Assembly: GCA_002419145.1 (NCBI GenBank)
Contig: DIFN01000057.1
Coordinates: 1-5,403 of the forward strand
Source of the DNA: Mageeibacillus sp. UBA5747
GTDB taxonomy: Bacteria; Bacillota; Clostridia; Saccharofermentanales; UBA5734
DNA: 5,403 nt
Direction of reading: 5' to 3'
Shown: positions 4,793 to 5,403 of the stretch, piece by piece
How positions within the stretch are numbered: the first letter of the stretch is position 1
Layout of the letters: each line of letters starts with the position of its first letter
The notes under the pieces: generated by a model
Told to the model about the DNA's origin: nothing
The model's database searches: none
What the model saw: only the letters and a program-made list of their open reading frames with translations
Program-made: the position numbers and the translations under genes

Positions 4793-5403
4793 ATGGGAAT
4801 ACGGGACAATTTTCGCCAGGCTATCGATGATATGACCGGTGCCAGGCCGGCTGAGTTGACTGCTCCGGATGGACTGGCTGCGAATGGTCAGGAGTTTGCC
4901 GGCCAGGTCCAGATATCGAATCCGATTACTTCTGGAGAAAAAATGCAGTCAGAAGAGTCTGATCTGGTGAAAAAAGGACCCGTCACGGCTGGAGCCAGAT
5001 CCTTGTCTAATCTGACGATCCGTCCCGGCCAAAATGCCGGCGCTAAAACCATCATCACCATAGGAACGGTGGTCAAAGGTGACCTTGCCAGCCAAAGCGA
5101 TCTGGATGTTCAGGGCATCATCATTGGCAATGTCAAAAGTGAAGGTCTGATCCGTATCACAGGCAAAGTCGAAGGCGACATCGCCTGTGAAAATCTTGAG
5201 CTGGATAACGCCGATATCAAAGGTCAGCTCACGGTCAGCAAGCATCTGGTCATGCGCGGTGAAACCATGGTCGTCGGCAATTTGCTGGGCGAGCAAATGG
5301 AAATCAATGGCAAGATCAAAGGCAACATCAGTGTCAACGCCACCTTGCACTTGCTGTCCCAATCGTCGGTCATGGGTGATATCCATGCCAGCACGATCCA
5401 GAT
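4793..5403 (+). CDS. Bactofilin (polymer-forming cytoskeletal protein), 3' end missing
   Basis: 203 residues are visible and the frame is still open at the window edge. Residues 1-85 are a polar N-terminal region without a signal peptide or membrane segment. From about 86 the protein becomes a bactofilin/DUF583 beta-helix: short hydrophobic strands with a repeating Gly-Asp/Asn turn, as in TVVKGDL, IIIGNV, GKVEGDI, DIKGQL, MVVGNL, GKIKGNI and SVMGDI. The turn glycines fall at 96, 112, 128, 144, 162, 177 and 195, a step of about 16 residues or slightly more, as expected for one helix turn per repeat. Bactofilins polymerise without nucleotide into filaments at the inner face of the membrane and often direct cell-wall enzymes or cell shape. 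The long N-terminal tail before the core may be the site of membrane or partner binding, by analogy. The gene has its own promoter and ribosome site and is divergent from the thpR-yihY pair. Confidence 0.92.
   Translation, partial: MGIRDNFRQAIDDMTGARPAELTAPDGLAANGQEFAGQVQISNPITSGEKMQSEESDLVKKGPVTAGARSLSNLTIRPGQNAGAKTIITIGTVVKGDLASQSDLDVQGIIIGNVKSEGLIRITGKVEGDIACENLELDNADIKGQLTVSKHLVMRGETMVVGNLLGEQMEINGKIKGNISVNATLHLLSQSSVMGDIHASTIQ

Noticed and set aside
4949..5386. Minus-strand open frame opposite the bactofilin gene
   Set aside because: It mirrors the beta-helix repeats of bactofilin, which is the supported frame with promoter and ribosome site.
1..5403. Defence system, CRISPR array, prophage, insertion sequence or RNA gene
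   Set aside because: No repeat-spacer pattern, transposase or integrase motif, or tRNA/rRNA-like sequence was seen on either strand.

Overview
The window is a piece of chromosome of roughly balanced base composition, most likely from a Gram-positive, endospore-forming lineage (Firmicutes/Clostridia-like). The main clue is a lipoprotein with LysM and GerMN domains, an architecture linked to sporulation and germination in that group. Strong Shine-Dalgarno sites (GGAGG/AGGAGG) and TTG starts fit. A genus cannot be named from the sequence. I see no phage, transposase, CRISPR, tRNA or rRNA.

Layout: (1) A rightward gene cluster, 3-2677, starts outside the window. It holds a lipoprotein (5' end cut off), a small DUF1294 membrane protein, a PPP-type metallophosphatase, and an unrecognised 109-residue protein whose start lies inside the phosphatase gene. 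Gaps are 38 nt, 11 nt and a 17-nt overlap, so co-transcription is likely. (2) A convergent junction, 2678-2753, contains a hairpin. (3) A leftward pair follows, read from 4205 down to 2754: a 2'-5' RNA ligase/cyclic phosphodiesterase (thpR family) and, 21 nt later, a YihY/BrkB-type membrane protein. Both appear to start with TTG. (4) A 587-nt divergent intergenic region, 4206-4792, has two unlike halves: a GC-richer, hairpin-rich block of unknown nature (about 4340-4520) and a markedly AT-rich block (about 4530-4780). The AT-rich block carries a near-consensus sigma-A-type promoter and a near-perfect palindrome. (5) A rightward bactofilin gene starts at 4793 and runs off the right end.

How they work together: the lipoprotein, bactofilin and YihY-type protein point to the cell envelope and cell shape, perhaps spore formation. 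The phosphatase and RNA ligase-like enzyme are housekeeping or signalling proteins with no visible link to them. I do not see a clear new defence or mobile system. The features most worth a second look are the LysM domain that seems to be inserted inside a GerMN domain, the coupled unknown gene after the phosphatase, and the structured/AT-rich control region before the bactofilin gene.
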